Positions 1 to 8,945 of a DNA stretch of 64,000 bases are shown in pieces (position 1 is the first letter of the stretch; each line of letters begins with the position of its first letter). The notes under the pieces were generated by a model. It was not told the origin of the DNA and made no database searches. It saw only the letters and a list, made by a program, of their open reading frames with translations. The stretch spans positions 43,469 through 107,468 of the forward strand of contig JBHHYH010000003.1 in assembly GCA_046757465.1 (NCBI GenBank), written 5' to 3'. Position numbers and translations under genes: made by a program. This DNA is from Scalindua_A sp046757465 (GTDB taxonomy: Bacteria > Planctomycetota > Brocadiia > Brocadiales > Scalinduaceae).

Positions 1-2
1 CA

Positions 3-1241
3 CCAGAACTGTTTCATAAACTGGCAGCCCAGGGCATCAGCCTTTATCCCCAGGATGGTTCTGGGGTTTGCGACACAACCGATTTTGCGGTTGTTTCAAG
101 TGCAATAGAAGAAAGTAATCCGGACCTGAAAATTGTGGGACAGCGAAATATTCAGATAATCAAAAGGGCTGAGCTGCTTGGTCGTTTTTTTAATGATCAA
201 CATGGAATTGCAATAGGAGGAAGCAACGGCAAGACGACGGTATGTGGAATGGTATCGTGGGTCCTTGATAAGGCCGGTTATGATCCTACTGTCGTTGGAG
301 GGGGGTATGTTAAAAACTATATTACGGACAAATTCTTAGGTAATGCCCGGTTTGGGGCTTCAGATATAGTCGTAATTGAGGCAGACGAAAGCGATGGCAG
401 TCTTGTTAATTACACGCCAAAAGTTTCGGTTATTACCAACTTATCTAAAGACCATAAAACGATAGAGGAGCTGGAAGATTTGTTCGGCAAATTTGCGGAA
501 AACACGTCTGGTACAGTAATAATTAACGAGAGAGATATTAGTTCTATAGAAATTAATTGCAAGCCCAAGGCCATTATCAGATATGGTGAGAGCCGTGGAG
601 CAGATATCAGAGTTTCACAAATTTCTTGCTCCCCTTTTGGGTCAAGGTTTAAGATGGATGGTAGCGAATATGAGTTGAATATTCCCGGGCGGTATAATGT
701 TTTTAATGCGCTTGCTGCTATAGCTGTGGCACGAGTGGAAGGGGTTCCCAACGAAGAAATAAAAATGGCATTAGGTTCATTTAAGGGCATTAAAAGGCGT
801 ATGGATTTTATCGGCGAAAAGAACGGAATAAAAGTAATAGACGACTATGCTCATAATCCAGAGAAAGTGCAGGCAGCGATTGATGCAGTGAGAATAAATA
901 GTGCGAGGATAATAGTAATTTTTCAACCGCATGGTTACGGCCCAACAAATTTTCTAAGGGAAGAGCTTATTTCTGCGTTTGCCAGTAAGCTTTTACCCAC
1001 GGATACTTTGCTTATGCCGGAAATCTTCTATGCAGGCGGTACGGCAAACAAGGTAATATCTTCCGAAGAAATTATCAAAGATTTGAAAGATAGAGGTATG
1101 AATGCATTTTTTATTCCAAAAAGGGATGATATTATCGAAGAGGCCAAACAGAGGGCAAGTCATGGTGATAGCATACTCGTTATGGGAGCAAGAGATGATT
1201 CGCTAACAGATTTGTGCCATGCAATACTTAACGGATTATAG
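3..1241 (+). CDS. Mur ligase family protein, MurC-like (5' end outside the window)
   Basis: This is an ATP-dependent ligase of the Mur family, probably joining an amino acid or peptide to UDP-N-acetylmuramic acid in cytoplasmic peptidoglycan synthesis or recycling. The frame is open to the left edge, and the residues before the first in-frame GTG (position 135), including VVSSAIEESNP, still match the Mur N-terminal domain, so the gene starts upstream. The ATP loop reads GGSNGKTT, where MurC normally has GTHGKTT. The middle domain has the Mur signature DDYAHNPEKV and then FQPHGY, which resembles MurC/Mpl (FxPHxY). About 412 residues are visible against roughly 450-480 for MurC or Mpl. The variant loop and the sequence GYGPTNFL, where MurC has an RT-rich stretch, make the exact substrate uncertain. 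No other mur gene is adjacent. Confidence 0.8.
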   Translation, partial: PELFHKLAAQGISLYPQDGSGVCDTTDFAVVSSAIEESNPDLKIVGQRNIQIIKRAELLGRFFNDQHGIAIGGSNGKTTVCGMVSWVLDKAGYDPTVVGGGYVKNYITDKFLGNARFGASDIVVIEADESDGSLVNYTPKVSVITNLSKDHKTIEELEDLFGKFAENTSGTVIINERDISSIEINCKPKAIIRYGESRGADIRVSQISCSPFGSRFKMDGSEYELNIPGRYNVFNALAAIAVARVEGVPNEEIKMALGSFKGIKRRMDFIGEKNGIKVIDDYAHNPEKVQAAIDAVRINSARIIVIFQPHGYGPTNFLREELISAFASKLLPTDTLLMPEIFYAGGTANKVISSEEIIKDLKDRGMNAFFIPKRDDIIEEAKQRASHGDSILVMGARDDSLTDLCHAILNGL

Positions 1242-1261
1242 AAAAATGGTATAGAATATTA

Positions 1262-1290
1262 TTGACAGGAGCAACCGTTGTGTTTAGTAT
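1262..1290 (+). promoter_or_regulatory. Sigma-70 type promoter before gmd
   Basis: TTGACA at 1262-1267, a 17-base spacer and TAGTAT at 1285-1290 lie about 60 bases before the gmd start. The match is by eye. Confidence 0.45.
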
Positions 1291-1348
1291 GCCAGTGCTA
1301 ACGCATTTATTTTCAAGTTAATAATATTAAACTGTTTAAAGCTTAGAT

Positions 1349-2377
1349 ATGAAAAAAACGAAAACTGCTTTAATCACGGGTATCACAGGGCAAGATGGTT
1401 CTTATTTGGCAGAACTGCTATTGAAAAAGAATTACGTGGTTTATGGTATCGTTCGTCGCAGCAGTTCTAGTAATTTTGAGAGGATTGGACATGTCCAGGA
1501 TGGTATAACGCTTATTCAAGGCGATCTGCTTGATCAAAATTCTCTGATTGAGGCCGTGGAGGAAAGCAATCCGGATGAAGTGTATAATTTAGGTGCGCAG
1601 TCATTCGTCCCGACCTCTTGGAACCAGCCGGTTTTGACAGGTGAATTTACGGCCTTGGGAGTTACCAGATTGCTGGAAGCGACAAGACTGGTAAATAAAA
1701 AAATCCGGTTTTACCAGGCGTCTTCCAGTGAGATGTTTGGCAAGGTAACAGAAATTCCACAAAGCGAGAAAACAAGTTTTTATCCAAGAAGTCCATATGG
1801 GGTTGCCAAACTGTATGCTCACTGGATTACTGTGAACTACAGAGAGAGCTATGATATGTTCTGCTGCTCCGGAATACTTTTTAACCATGAATCGCCAAGG
1901 AGGGGCTTGGAGTTTGTTACAAGGAAGATTTCAGATGGCGTAGCCAGGATTAAGGCAGGACTATCGAAAGAATTGAGACTTGGCAATCTTGATGCGAAGC
2001 GTGACTGGGGCTATGCCGGAGATTATGTAGAAGCTATATGGCTGATGCTTCAGCAGGGCGAACCGGAAGACTATGTAATTTCAACAGACGAAACTCATTC
2101 TGTCAAAGAGTTTGTAAAGATTGCCTTTTCACATGTAGGCTTGGATTGGGAAGAATATGTGGTTATTGATCAAAAGTTTGTGAGGCCGGCGGAGGTAGAT
2201 TTGTTGGTGGGAGACTCAAGTAAGGCACGAAAAAAACTTAAGTGGCGACCAAAAGTTAAATTTGAAGATTTAATAAGAATGATGGTTGGTTCTGATGTAG
2301 AAAGATACAAGACGCCAGAGTATTCTTTGAAAAATCATGAATATCCTGTATCTTTGAGACGGGAAGAGGTTCATTAA
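1349..2377 (+). CDS. gmd: GDP-mannose 4,6-dehydratase
   Basis: It converts GDP-D-mannose to GDP-4-keto-6-deoxy-D-mannose, the precursor of GDP-fucose, GDP-rhamnose or perosamine used in surface glycans. It is an extended short-chain dehydrogenase of 342 residues, the normal length. The N-terminus has the NADP-binding GITGQDG (residues 11-17) followed by the RRSSS arginine patch typical of Gmd. The catalytic YxxxK is Y150-K154 (YGVAK), with the Thr/Ser-Glu part in ASSSEMFG. The LFNHESPRRG and RDWGYAGDYVEA motifs are hallmarks of this family. No second enzyme of a GDP-deoxysugar pathway is next to it. The stop codon overlaps the stop of the convergent aldehyde dehydrogenase gene by three bases, leaving no room for a terminator between them. 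Confidence 0.95.
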   Translation: MKKTKTALITGITGQDGSYLAELLLKKNYVVYGIVRRSSSSNFERIGHVQDGITLIQGDLLDQNSLIEAVEESNPDEVYNLGAQSFVPTSWNQPVLTGEFTALGVTRLLEATRLVNKKIRFYQASSSEMFGKVTEIPQSEKTSFYPRSPYGVAKLYAHWITVNYRESYDMFCCSGILFNHESPRRGLEFVTRKISDGVARIKAGLSKELRLGNLDAKRDWGYAGDYVEAIWLMLQQGEPEDYVISTDETHSVKEFVKIAFSHVGLDWEEYVVIDQKFVRPAEVDLLVGDSSKARKKLKWRPKVKFEDLIRMMVGSDVERYKTPEYSLKNHEYPVSLRREEVH

Positions 2378-3876
2378 ACCTCACTCTTAAGTCCTTGAGC
2401 CATCTTAATTTTTGTCCCGTAGTTAATTGTCCATGCAGTTCGATGAGTTACAACATCTATTAGTGTACTGGCAGAAGGCAAACCCGTCCCACTCTTTTTG
2501 ACACCCCCAAAGGGCAAATGGACCTCCGCCCCTATGGTTGGCAGGTTTACATACCCCAGGCCGTACTCACATCTATCACGTATTTCTTTCGCCTTTCTGT
2601 AATCTTCTGTGATAACGCTGCAAGATAGACCATATGGGGTTGAGTTATACACGGCTATTGCTTCTTCTAAATCTTTTACTGGGATTATGGCTACATGAGG
2701 GGCGAAAACCTCTTCATTCAACACCCTGCTTTCCTGATTGTGGTTCATCTTATAAACGAATGGAGATACAAAATGCCCTTTTTTGTATTTGTTATCTGTC
2801 AGCCTTTCTCCTTCAAGCAATACATTTGCGCCTTCCTTCTTTGCAAGTTGATTATAGAATTCAAATTTTTTTACTGCAGCATCGTTTATTAAAGGGCCCA
2901 TAAAAACATCTTCGTTTAATGGGCTTCCAATGTTTATCTTCTTTGATAAACGAACAAACCCTTCAGTGAACTCATCTATCACTTTCTCATGAACAATCAT
3001 CCGACTTGCCGAGGTGCATCGCTGCCCTGTTGTCTTATAGGCACTGGTTATTGCTGCATTTAGCGCTATGTCCATATTAGCATCTTCAAGGATTATAACA
3101 GCATTTTTCCCTCCCATCTCACATGCGCACATTCTGTCATAGTGTTCTGCACTTAATTTCTTTATTGATGCTCCGACGCTTGCGGAGCCAACAAATAGGG
3201 CTACATTGATCCTTTGGTCTTTAACCAGTACATTGCCACATGTTTTACCGTCTCCGTATACGAAATTTATTACTCCTGGTGGAAAGCCTGCCTTGTTAAA
3301 GTATTCTGACATTTTAAACGCCACACACGGAGTTTCGCTCGAAGGTTTTAATATAATTGTATTTCCTTCTAATACTGATGGGCAGATTAGCCATAAGGGG
3401 ATAGCGAAAGGGAAGTTCCAGGGCGTAATGGCAGTAGCTACTCCTTTTGGTTTTCGTCTCATGAAGGAATCCTTCTCAGCAATTTCAGATGCTACTACAT
3501 CACCATATGGCATCCTTGCGGCACCAAAAACATATTGTGCCATATGGATTCCTTCTGTTACATCGGCGCGACTTTCATTGATACCTTTCCCGCACTCGTT
3601 GCTCATAAGTATCGCAAGTTCTTCGCGGTTTTGTTTTACGAGTTGGGCAAATTCGTCAAGGAACTCACCTCTTTTGATTCTTGATGTATTTCGCCATTGT
3701 TCATACGCATTGAAGGCAGCATCAACTGCAGTATTTACGTCTGTTTCGTCGGATTGAGGGGCGGTACCGATAATCTCATTTTTGTCTGTTGGATTTCGGC
3801 TTTCGAAGATTTTTCCTGTATGTGAATCTGTAAACTTGCCGTTTATAAGGTTTTTACATTCCATTGAAAGTTCCAT
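2374..3876 (-). CDS. NAD(P)-dependent aldehyde dehydrogenase
   Basis: It oxidises an aldehyde to an acid with NAD(P). The 500-residue length is normal for the ALDH superfamily. Visible family features are TPWNFPFAIP (cofactor site), LKPSSETP, the VGSASVG nucleotide loop, the general base Glu in CEMGGKN and the nucleophile Cys in TGQRCTSASR, then EEVFAPH and a C-terminal FGGVKKSGTG. The overall pattern is closest to the succinate-semialdehyde or 1-pyrroline-5-carboxylate type branches; the substrate cannot be read from the sequence. Two starts are possible, MELSM at 3876 or the Met four codons later. It is the last gene of a leftward group with loosely spaced members (24 bases from its upstream neighbour). 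Confidence 0.92.
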   Translation of the reverse strand: MELSMECKNLINGKFTDSHTGKIFESRNPTDKNEIIGTAPQSDETDVNTAVDAAFNAYEQWRNTSRIKRGEFLDEFAQLVKQNREELAILMSNECGKGINESRADVTEGIHMAQYVFGAARMPYGDVVASEIAEKDSFMRRKPKGVATAITPWNFPFAIPLWLICPSVLEGNTIILKPSSETPCVAFKMSEYFNKAGFPPGVINFVYGDGKTCGNVLVKDQRINVALFVGSASVGASIKKLSAEHYDRMCACEMGGKNAVIILEDANMDIALNAAITSAYKTTGQRCTSASRMIVHEKVIDEFTEGFVRLSKKINIGSPLNEDVFMGPLINDAAVKKFEFYNQLAKKEGANVLLEGERLTDNKYKKGHFVSPFVYKMNHNQESRVLNEEVFAPHVAIIPVKDLEEAIAVYNSTPYGLSCSVITEDYRKAKEIRDRCEYGLGYVNLPTIGAEVHLPFGGVKKSGTGLPSASTLIDVVTHRTAWTINYGTKIKMAQGLKSEV

Positions 3877-3900
3877 GGAGATTAAGACGTTATTTAAAGG

Positions 3901-4503
3901 TTATTTTATTTTTGCAAGGACAAAAACAAATTTAAGCTCTTTTCCTTCAGGAGAAGTAACTAATAAGGTTATGTTTGAATTTGGGTCTACGCCTTCTTTA
4001 GGGAATTTAAACACACATCCTGCTACGAATGAAGGTAAATTCGGATAAAAACTGCTGGGTTCTGCATACTCTGGTAAATACGAATAGATAGGATATATAG
4101 TTTTGTCTCCACAAGAAAGAATTGCATTATAACCTCTGGCAAATTCCATATAATCACCAAAGACGGAGACGGTAAATGTCATATTTTCCTTAATATGCAA
4201 TGCCCTTAATATTTCACCTTGAGACATTTCTCTCCTTTCAACCGCGGCTTTTTTTGATTTAAAAGCGACGTTGTGGTATGCGGTGTATAAGGTAGCCCAG
4301 CCTAATTCGTCTCCAAGATGGACAACCCAGGGTTTTATAAATTCTTTTAAACTCATTCGTCGGTTCTTTTTACCGTATTCGATTGCTTCATTTATTTGAC
4401 TATTTGTTAAGTTGAAAGACATACTATAGCTTGTTTTATTAGTCAGGATTGTTATAGTTATGATGCAGATAGCTAAGGCAATTATTATTACTTTTTTATT
4501 CAT
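3901..4503 (-). CDS. Hypothetical exported protein
   Basis: I do not recognise this 200-residue protein. Residues 1-22 form a basic start and a hydrophobic isoleucine-rich stretch, a signal peptide or membrane anchor. The rest is soluble, with two cysteines (SCGDKT and AGCVFKF) that could form a disulfide. There is no enzyme motif. The gene sits 15 bases downstream of the DjlA-like gene on the same strand, so it is probably cotranscribed. Confidence 0.75.
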   Translation of the reverse strand: MNKKVIIIALAICIITITILTNKTSYSMSFNLTNSQINEAIEYGKKNRRMSLKEFIKPWVVHLGDELGWATLYTAYHNVAFKSKKAAVERREMSQGEILRALHIKENMTFTVSVFGDYMEFARGYNAILSCGDKTIYPIYSYLPEYAEPSSFYPNLPSFVAGCVFKFPKEGVDPNSNITLLVTSPEGKELKFVFVLAKIK

Positions 4504-4518
4504 ACATTTTCCTCTGTT

Positions 4519-5250
4519 CTAGAACCCTTTTTCCTGCCTTACTTCCTTGTAAGCCTTATTGATTGTTTGGAACTTATCGTTAGCGAGTTTGGCAAATTCG
4601 TCACCTAGATGAGAGACTCTGTCAGGATGGTACTTTTTGGAGAGAGTTCTGTAGGCTTTTTTTATATCTTCAATGGAGGCGCTTCTGCTGATACCTAAGA
4701 TATTGTAATGTTTATCATAAGCATCGCAAAATTCTCCTCGTATTTCTAAGGCATCATCCGAATCAATTTCTAAATATCCTATAATACGGTTTATGACTCT
4801 TTCTTCACCTGGATGCAACACCTTATCAGCATATGCTACTAGATAGACAATCCGCAATAAAGACAGCCTTTCCTCATAATTAGAATATTGCTTGTATTCG
4901 TAGCATATGTCCTGTAAATTTAAGTTTACTTTAGAGGTTTGTTTTATTAAATTTCTGATAAAATTTAAGTCCTCTCCTCTAAAGCCAAAATTTAAGAATG
5001 CCTTTTCTATTGCGTTGATTTCATGCGTACTTAAGCGGCCGTCTGCTTTGGCAATCGACACGAGTATACCGATTAAGTGTGTTATGAAATTTAAAGATCT
5101 GCCGTAATCATTAATTGGTTGTTCTGTTGTTACCCCCAGGGTAGTTTTATCAAAGAGGTTGCCGGCTATTGCACCAAGGATTGCGCCAAACGGCCCCCCA
5201 AAAGCCCATCCTAAACCTGCGCCGATTGCTTTTCCTTTCCACTTTGCCAT
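4519..5250 (-). CDS. DjlA-like co-chaperone (TerB-like plus J domain)
   Basis: It is a likely co-chaperone that stimulates DnaK at the membrane. Residues about 8-32 form a glycine-rich hydrophobic segment (glycine zipper type) that could anchor it. Residues about 50-165 match the TerB-like helical domain (LIGILVSIAKADGRLSTHE, then VAYADKVLHPGEE). The C-terminus, residues about 180-243, is a J domain with the essential HPD in KKYHPDRV. This order, anchor-TerB-J, is that of DjlA, and 243 residues is close to its usual length. The gene follows the coiled-coil TPR gene after 14 bases. Confidence 0.87.
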   Translation of the reverse strand: MAKWKGKAIGAGLGWAFGGPFGAILGAIAGNLFDKTTLGVTTEQPINDYGRSLNFITHLIGILVSIAKADGRLSTHEINAIEKAFLNFGFRGEDLNFIRNLIKQTSKVNLNLQDICYEYKQYSNYEERLSLLRIVYLVAYADKVLHPGEERVINRIIGYLEIDSDDALEIRGEFCDAYDKHYNILGISRSASIEDIKKAYRTLSKKYHPDRVSHLGDEFAKLANDKFQTINKAYKEVRQEKGF

Positions 5251-5264
5251 GAATCAGACCCCCT

Positions 5265-6041
5265 TTATTTTCTTTGGATAAGAGATGATTTTAGTTCCTC
5301 TTGTATTTCTTTTTCTTTGATTCTGTCTCGTGCAATTTCTATATTGAATTTTGCTTCAAGTTTGCTGGGGTCAAGCGCCAAAACTTCCTCCCATTTTGCA
5401 ATTGCGTCTTCAAATTTTCCTTTTCTGTATAACTGGATTGCTTTATCTAATAAGTCTTCGACAAGAGATGTTTTTCGTTTCTTTTGTGTTTCCTTTATAA
5501 GGCTTTTTCTACTCTTTTCTGTGTCATTTACTTTTTCTACAACAGTTGTTGGACTAGTGGTGCCTTTGTCTACATCAGTAGATTTAGAATAGAGGTATTC
5601 TAATTCTTCCAGTTGAGTTTTAATTTTATTTTTGTCTGTTTCAACCAAGGTTAGTTTTTTGTTGATTTCTTGAAGTAAATTTTTTGTCCTTAATAGTTCT
5701 CCTTGCAAACTGTTCTGTTCGGTATTTTGTAATTTTTGTGTAGTTTCAATGGCAAACTGTTTATTTTTTAGTTGTACGTATTCCTTGTTTAACCGCTCTT
5801 TTTCTTGCTTCAGTTCATTCAGGCTTTTCTTAAGATCATAGTTTATGGTAGCTAAACTCGCTATTCTATTAGACAGTGCATCAACCCTTTCTTCTAGTGT
5901 ATTAGTTTTATCTTTCCTGCCAAAGGTAAATCTTTTAAAATTAAAATGAGAGCATCCTGCATTAAATAAACCGAGAGAAATTATTACTGTTACGTATACG
6001 TGCCAATATTTTGGAAGTATTTTAACCATGGATTTCCTCAC
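5265..6041 (-). CDS. Coiled-coil and TPR-containing envelope protein
   Basis: This is a 258-residue protein with an N-terminal hydrophobic segment ending in LFNAGC. The Cys could be lipidated, although Asn at -3 makes the lipobox weak. Residues about 45-150 are a long charged coiled coil rich in Lys, Glu, Leu and Gln. Residues about 190-240 hold one TPR-like pair (AIQLYRKGKFEDAIAKWEEVLALDP). The layout is that of a periplasmic scaffold. Met1 or Met5 could be the start. It lies between a short coiled-coil gene and the DjlA-like gene in one leftward operon. No specific function can be assigned. Confidence 0.8.
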   Translation of the reverse strand: MRKSMVKILPKYWHVYVTVIISLGLFNAGCSHFNFKRFTFGRKDKTNTLEERVDALSNRIASLATINYDLKKSLNELKQEKERLNKEYVQLKNKQFAIETTQKLQNTEQNSLQGELLRTKNLLQEINKKLTLVETDKNKIKTQLEELEYLYSKSTDVDKGTTSPTTVVEKVNDTEKSRKSLIKETQKKRKTSLVEDLLDKAIQLYRKGKFEDAIAKWEEVLALDPSKLEAKFNIEIARDRIKEKEIQEELKSSLIQRK

Positions 6042-6088
6042 TTTTTTGAAGAAGGTTTGTTTGGGATATTAGTATGTTTTCAGAAATG

Positions 6089-6280
6089 TCAAATGCCTTT
6101 TTTATCACAATGTCTCAGAATGGCTAATTGTGAGATTGCCAGCTCCTCAATCTTTCTAGTTTGGTGTAAAATGTGTTCCCAGTCTTTTTTTTCTCCTGTT
6201 GGGATGCCCTTCTTTAAACGCTTGTCCAACTTTTTTAGATCCAGCTCAAGCAGTTTGAGCCTGCTTTTTAAATCTTCCAT
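6089..6280 (-). CDS. Small coiled-coil protein
   Basis: This 63-residue protein is almost entirely charged helix, beginning MEDLKSRLKLLELDLKKLDK. It has no recognised domain. It is the first gene after the leftward promoter at 6328-6355 and is 47 bases upstream of the coiled-coil/TPR gene. Its promoter-proximal position and natural amino-acid composition favour a real gene, but it is short. Confidence 0.55.
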   Translation of the reverse strand: MEDLKSRLKLLELDLKKLDKRLKKGIPTGEKKDWEHILHQTRKIEELAISQLAILRHCDKKGI

Positions 6281-6327
6281 AGTGAAATGATTGGTCTAAA
6301 AAATGAAAAACCGCCTTTTGAAGTTTT

Positions 6328-6355
6328 ATTCTACTTAACATTTAACCAATGTCAA
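6328..6355 (-). promoter_or_regulatory. Sigma-70 type promoter for the leftward operon
   Basis: Read on the minus strand, TTGACA (6350-6355) is followed by a 16-base spacer and TAGAAT (6328-6333), about 50 bases before the first leftward gene. Confidence 0.45.
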
Positions 6356-6368
6356 ATAATTTCTATTC

Positions 6369-6397
6369 TTGACTTATTTATATGTGAGGGATATAGT
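6369..6397 (+). promoter_or_regulatory. Sigma-70 type promoter for tilS, placed for a leaderless transcript
   Basis: TTGACT (6369-6374), a 17-base spacer and TATAGT (6392-6397) end only seven bases before the GTG/ATG start of tilS. A transcript starting 6-8 bases after the -10 box would begin at or beside the start codon. Confidence 0.5.
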
Positions 6398-6403
6398 TAG
6401 GAT

Positions 6404-7861
6404 GTGATGCAATTACAAAAGCGGGTTATTGAGGTTATAAAAAAATACGATCTTTTCAGCACAAATGACAGGATTCTATTGGGGATTTCTGGGGGGCCAG
6501 ATTCGGTTTCTTTACTTAGTCTTATTTTTAGCATAAACCGTACAGGTAACATTTATTCTGAGCTTTCTATAGCTCATCTAAATCATTTAATCAGGGGAAA
6601 GGAGTCAGAACAAGATGAGCAATTTGTGAGGGGTCTTGCAAAAAGATTTAACCTTTCTATTGTTGTTGAAAGAAAGGATATAAAGGGAATTGCTCAAAAG
6701 AGGAAACTATCTCTGGAAGAGACTGCGCGGGACGAGAGGTACAAATTTCTGGAAACTGCGGCAAAGAAAGTGGGTGCTAGTGTTATTGCGGTAGGTCATA
6801 CTGCTGATGATAATGCCGAGACGATTTTGCACAGGATAATTCGAGGCGCCGGGATCCTAGGGATCAATGGCATGAGGCCTAAAAGACGGCTTAATCCATT
6901 ATCAATAGTTACCCTTGTTCGCCCACTGCTATTTTCATGGAGAAAGGATATCATTGCTTATCTAAAAGAGATGAACCTTTCCTATAGGTGCGATTCGACT
7001 AATCTTGAGAAAGATAAATTTAGAAACAGGATTAGAATGGAGCTTATTCCCCTCCTTGAAAGGGATTACAATGCTAAGGTGAAAATGTCATTGATTAAGT
7101 TAGGTGAAGTGGCCACGCAAAATTACGACTTCTTGAGATTGCAGGGAGAAGGTTTGTTCGAAAAGATATTCTTAAACGGGGAAGGGACGGATAAGGTATT
7201 TGAAGAGGTTACATTGGATGTTCCCGGCCTGAAGAAAGTTCCAACAGTTTTACAGCAGATTATTATCAGAGAAGCAATGGTTAGGCTAGGTATACCACTT
7301 AAGAAATTTGGCTATAGACAGTATGAGGCTATATTAGACTTGATTAAGTGCAAGAAGACATTGATAAATAATGGTGTTAAAGATTACTTAAATGTCAGTA
7401 TAGATGATGATAAATTACATCTTTCACGTGGGAGGTATCATGCGCAAGAGGAGCATGTTTTGGAAGATATTGAACTGTTGGTGCCGGGAGAGACAAAGCT
7501 AGAAGAGATGAGGTATAAAATTAAAATGGAGGCCAGTGAAATAAAGAACGGGTTTTTAGAAAAATTTAAACAGAACAAGACTAAATATGATGAAGCTGTT
7601 GATTTTGATAAGCTTAGCATGCCGCTTACAGTTAGGACGAGAAGAGAAGGGGACCGGTTCTGGCCATTAGGTTCTCGCGGTATTAAAAAGCTAAAAGATT
7701 TTTTTATAAATAACAAGATACCCAGAATGGAACGAAATATAATCCCAATAGTGACCATGAATGATCAGCCTATATGGGTTATTGGACATCGGCTTGATAA
7801 CCGTGTCAAGATTACCGAGAGAACAAAAAAGATGTTAATAATGAAGTTTGAAAGGTATTGA
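6404..7861 (+). CDS. tilS: tRNA(Ile)-lysidine synthetase
   Basis: It attaches lysine to C34 of the CAU-anticodon tRNA-Ile so that it reads AUA codons; it is essential in most bacteria. The N-terminal PP-loop ATPase motif is GISGGPDSV, followed by the family motif HLNHLIRG and VGHTADDNAETIL. The middle region has the TilS substrate-binding domain and the C-terminus the TilS_C domain (RTRREGDRFWPLGSRGIKKLKDFFINNKIPR). The length, 485 residues, is normal. The start is GTG at 6404 or the ATG directly after it at 6407. No Shine-Dalgarno sequence precedes it and the promoter is very close, which fits leaderless translation. miaA, another tRNA-modification gene, follows on the same strand. Confidence 0.95.
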   Translation: MMQLQKRVIEVIKKYDLFSTNDRILLGISGGPDSVSLLSLIFSINRTGNIYSELSIAHLNHLIRGKESEQDEQFVRGLAKRFNLSIVVERKDIKGIAQKRKLSLEETARDERYKFLETAAKKVGASVIAVGHTADDNAETILHRIIRGAGILGINGMRPKRRLNPLSIVTLVRPLLFSWRKDIIAYLKEMNLSYRCDSTNLEKDKFRNRIRMELIPLLERDYNAKVKMSLIKLGEVATQNYDFLRLQGEGLFEKIFLNGEGTDKVFEEVTLDVPGLKKVPTVLQQIIIREAMVRLGIPLKKFGYRQYEAILDLIKCKKTLINNGVKDYLNVSIDDDKLHLSRGRYHAQEEHVLEDIELLVPGETKLEEMRYKIKMEASEIKNGFLEKFKQNKTKYDEAVDFDKLSMPLTVRTRREGDRFWPLGSRGIKKLKDFFINNKIPRMERNIIPIVTMNDQPIWVIGHRLDNRVKITERTKKMLIMKFERY

Positions 7862-7982
7862 GAAGAGCGTGGTGTGTGCTTAGATTTCCGTAGCTTATCC
7901 AGGTATTTTCTGGAGTGAGGCTTGAGGCTGCTGTTTACCTGTGCGGTATTTTCCTTTTCAAGAATTACTATTATACATATCA

Positions 7983-8945
7983 ATGAGTGCAACTTTATGG
8001 ATACTTACTGGACCGACTGCTAGCGGCAAGACGGGGATTGGCTTTAACGTTGCGCAGAGAATTGAAGGCGAAATAATTTCTGCCGATTCAATGCTTATTT
8101 ATCGGGGCATGGATATAGGAACGGCAAAACCATCCTCAAGTATGAGAGAGAGGGTTTCCCATCATTTAATCGATATTGTTAACCCATGGGAAAATTATAG
8201 TGTCGGGAAGTACGTCAAGGATACAGAAGGCGTTATAAGCGATCTTGGTAAGAGGGAGAAAGATTTTGTTATCGTCGGTGGCAGCCCCCTGTACATAAAA
8301 GGTATCATTGATGGTATTTTTAGTGGTCCTGAAGCAGATTGGAGTATTCGTGAAGAATTGAAAAAACTTGCTAACGAAAAAGGTAACTCATTTGTCCATG
8401 GTATTCTTCAAAGGATTGATCCTGTCACAGCTCAAAAACTACATCCAAATGACCTAAGGCGGATAATACGTGCTATAGAAGTGTATAAAAAGACCAGGAA
8501 GCAAATTTCATTACTTCATAGACAGTATAGAAGAGGAAAAATGCGTTATAATTTTAAGATCATATGCATGACAAGAGGGAAAGAAGACCTTTACCGAAGG
8601 ATTGGCGATAGAGTCGAAACAATGTTTGAGAAAGGTCTTGTTGATGAAGTTAAATCTTTATTAGGTAATTCCCATGGCTTAAGCAGACAAGCAAGACAAG
8701 CGCTTGGTTACAAGGAAGTTATTCGGCACCTTGAAGGTGAGTGTACATTGAATGAAGCAAAAGAGATGATAAAATTGAACACACGTAGATTTTCTAAAAG
8801 GCAGATGACATGGTTTCGAAGTTTACCAAATGTTTGTTGGTTGGAGACAAAGGAAGGTCGGGGGGCAAAAGTGATTTCTGAGAAAATTATTTTGAAATTC
8901 AAAAAGTATAGTAAAGAACAAACAAATAGAGCTAATACTTATTGA
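7983..8945 (+). CDS. miaA: tRNA dimethylallyltransferase
   Basis: It transfers dimethylallyl to N6 of A37 in tRNAs that read codons beginning with U. The P-loop is GPTASGKT, near the N-terminus. Other family motifs are ISADSMLIYRGMDIGTAKP, HHLIDIVNPWE, VGGSPLYIKGIIDG, LHPNDLRRIIRAIEVY and a C-terminal RRFSKRQMTWFR. I chose the ATG at 7983 because family alignment begins there; an in-frame GTG at 7941 would add 14 residues with no family counterpart. The length from this start, 320 residues, is typical. It follows tilS after about 120 bases. Confidence 0.95.
   Translation: MSATLWILTGPTASGKTGIGFNVAQRIEGEIISADSMLIYRGMDIGTAKPSSSMRERVSHHLIDIVNPWENYSVGKYVKDTEGVISDLGKREKDFVIVGGSPLYIKGIIDGIFSGPEADWSIREELKKLANEKGNSFVHGILQRIDPVTAQKLHPNDLRRIIRAIEVYKKTRKQISLLHRQYRRGKMRYNFKIICMTRGKEDLYRRIGDRVETMFEKGLVDEVKSLLGNSHGLSRQARQALGYKEVIRHLEGECTLNEAKEMIKLNTRRFSKRQMTWFRSLPNVCWLETKEGRGAKVISEKIILKFKKYSKEQTNRANTY

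Noticed and set aside
3206..3757. Long open frame opposite the aldehyde dehydrogenase gene
   Set aside because: It is the antisense shadow of a clearly conserved enzyme gene.
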